Positions 63,942 to 64,000 of a stretch of DNA of 64,000 nucleotides are shown here, piece after piece. Numbering within the stretch: position 1 is the first letter of the stretch; each line of letters opens with the position of its first letter. This stretch comes from Planctomycetota bacterium (GTDB lineage Bacteria > Planctomycetota > UBA8742 > UBA2392): positions 1 to 64,000 of the forward strand of contig JAGQRH010000018.1 of assembly GCA_020425605.1 (NCBI GenBank), written 5' to 3'. The notes beneath the pieces were generated by a model. That model was given only the letters and a program-made list of their open reading frames with translations, did no database searches and was not told the DNA's origin. Made by a program: the position numbers and the translations under genes.

Positions 63942-64000
63942 AGCTGCACCTCCATGTGGGCGTCGTTGAGACGGCCGATGAGATCACCCTGAATGAGGCG
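63938..64000 (+). CDS. Start of a gene coupled to the XPB helicase, cut by the window edge
   Basis: A GTG at 63938 overlaps the helicase stop (GTGA) and opens a frame of 21 codons to the end: VKLHLHVGVVETADEITLNEA. The overlap and lack of a stop suggest a real downstream gene, but the visible part is too short to identify. Confidence 0.45.
   Translation, partial: MKLHLHVGVVETADEITLNEA

Overview
The window is 64 kb of GC-rich, densely coded chromosome from a Gram-negative bacterium. An outer membrane is implied by a KdsD/KpsF isomerase of the Kdo pathway, a LolA/LolB-like lipoprotein next to an MMPL exporter, many lipoproteins and an outer-membrane beta-barrel. Large PQQ-propeller/TPR proteins, paired squalene-cyclase-repeat proteins, oligopeptide permeases with long inserts and a UbiA prenyltransferase of the type seen in futalosine menaquinone pathways suggest Planctomycetota or a relative. 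That placement is inference. No tRNA, rRNA, IS element, prophage or CRISPR array was seen.

Layout. (1) 1-1150: 3' part of a FecR-domain gene and its terminator. (2) 1160-14379: a fatty-acid/polyketide-type cluster in two arms around a 120-bp divergent region at 11240-11359. The minus arm is ketoreductase, ketosynthase, FAD desaturase-like enzyme, MMPL exporter, LolA-like lipoprotein and atypical dehydratase. The plus arm is ACP, ketosynthase, a degenerate GxxExxY nuclease-fold protein and a ketosynthase-like protein with no catalytic triad. A second ACP and a PlsC-C45 acyltransferase-TPR fusion lie at the left end. The set resembles aryl-polyene/flexirubin clusters but has no visible aryl-starter genes. 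(3) 14404-18466: UbiA prenyltransferase, then atpD - TM2-domain gene - atpC separated from all other ATP synthase genes, and a DinB-like gene. (4) 18477-24528: a 1258-aa RND pump and an orphan NuoG. (5) 24534-29607: purC, purE, a membrane/TPR protein and an ECF sigma factor on one strand, plus a methyltransferase.

(6) 29676-44436: small lipoproteins, a gamma-glutamylcyclotransferase, GNAT protein - dacB - vanZ, a 1512-aa double-propeller protein, kdsD, a DUF5939-type cyclase and three minus-strand lipoproteins. (7) 44584-53259: prfB with a programmed +1 frameshift, two oligopeptide-binding proteins, two permeases with unusual extracytoplasmic insertions, and bioD. (8) 53313-62216: a minus-strand block of beta-barrel, histidine kinase, NtrC-type regulator, coiled-coil protein and two squalene-repeat proteins. 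It is preceded by a 418-bp noncoding region with a sigma-54-like promoter and upstream palindromes. (9) 62217-end: a bacterial XPB-type helicase and a coupled gene cut by the window edge.

How the parts may work together. In region 2 the KS/CLF-like pair, ACPs, KR, DH and FAD enzyme would build a polyunsaturated acyl chain. The PlsC-C45 fusion, MMPL protein and LolA-like lipoprotein would transfer it to an acceptor and export it. In region 8 the two-component system is translationally coupled to a beta-barrel and probably activates its own operon through sigma-54.
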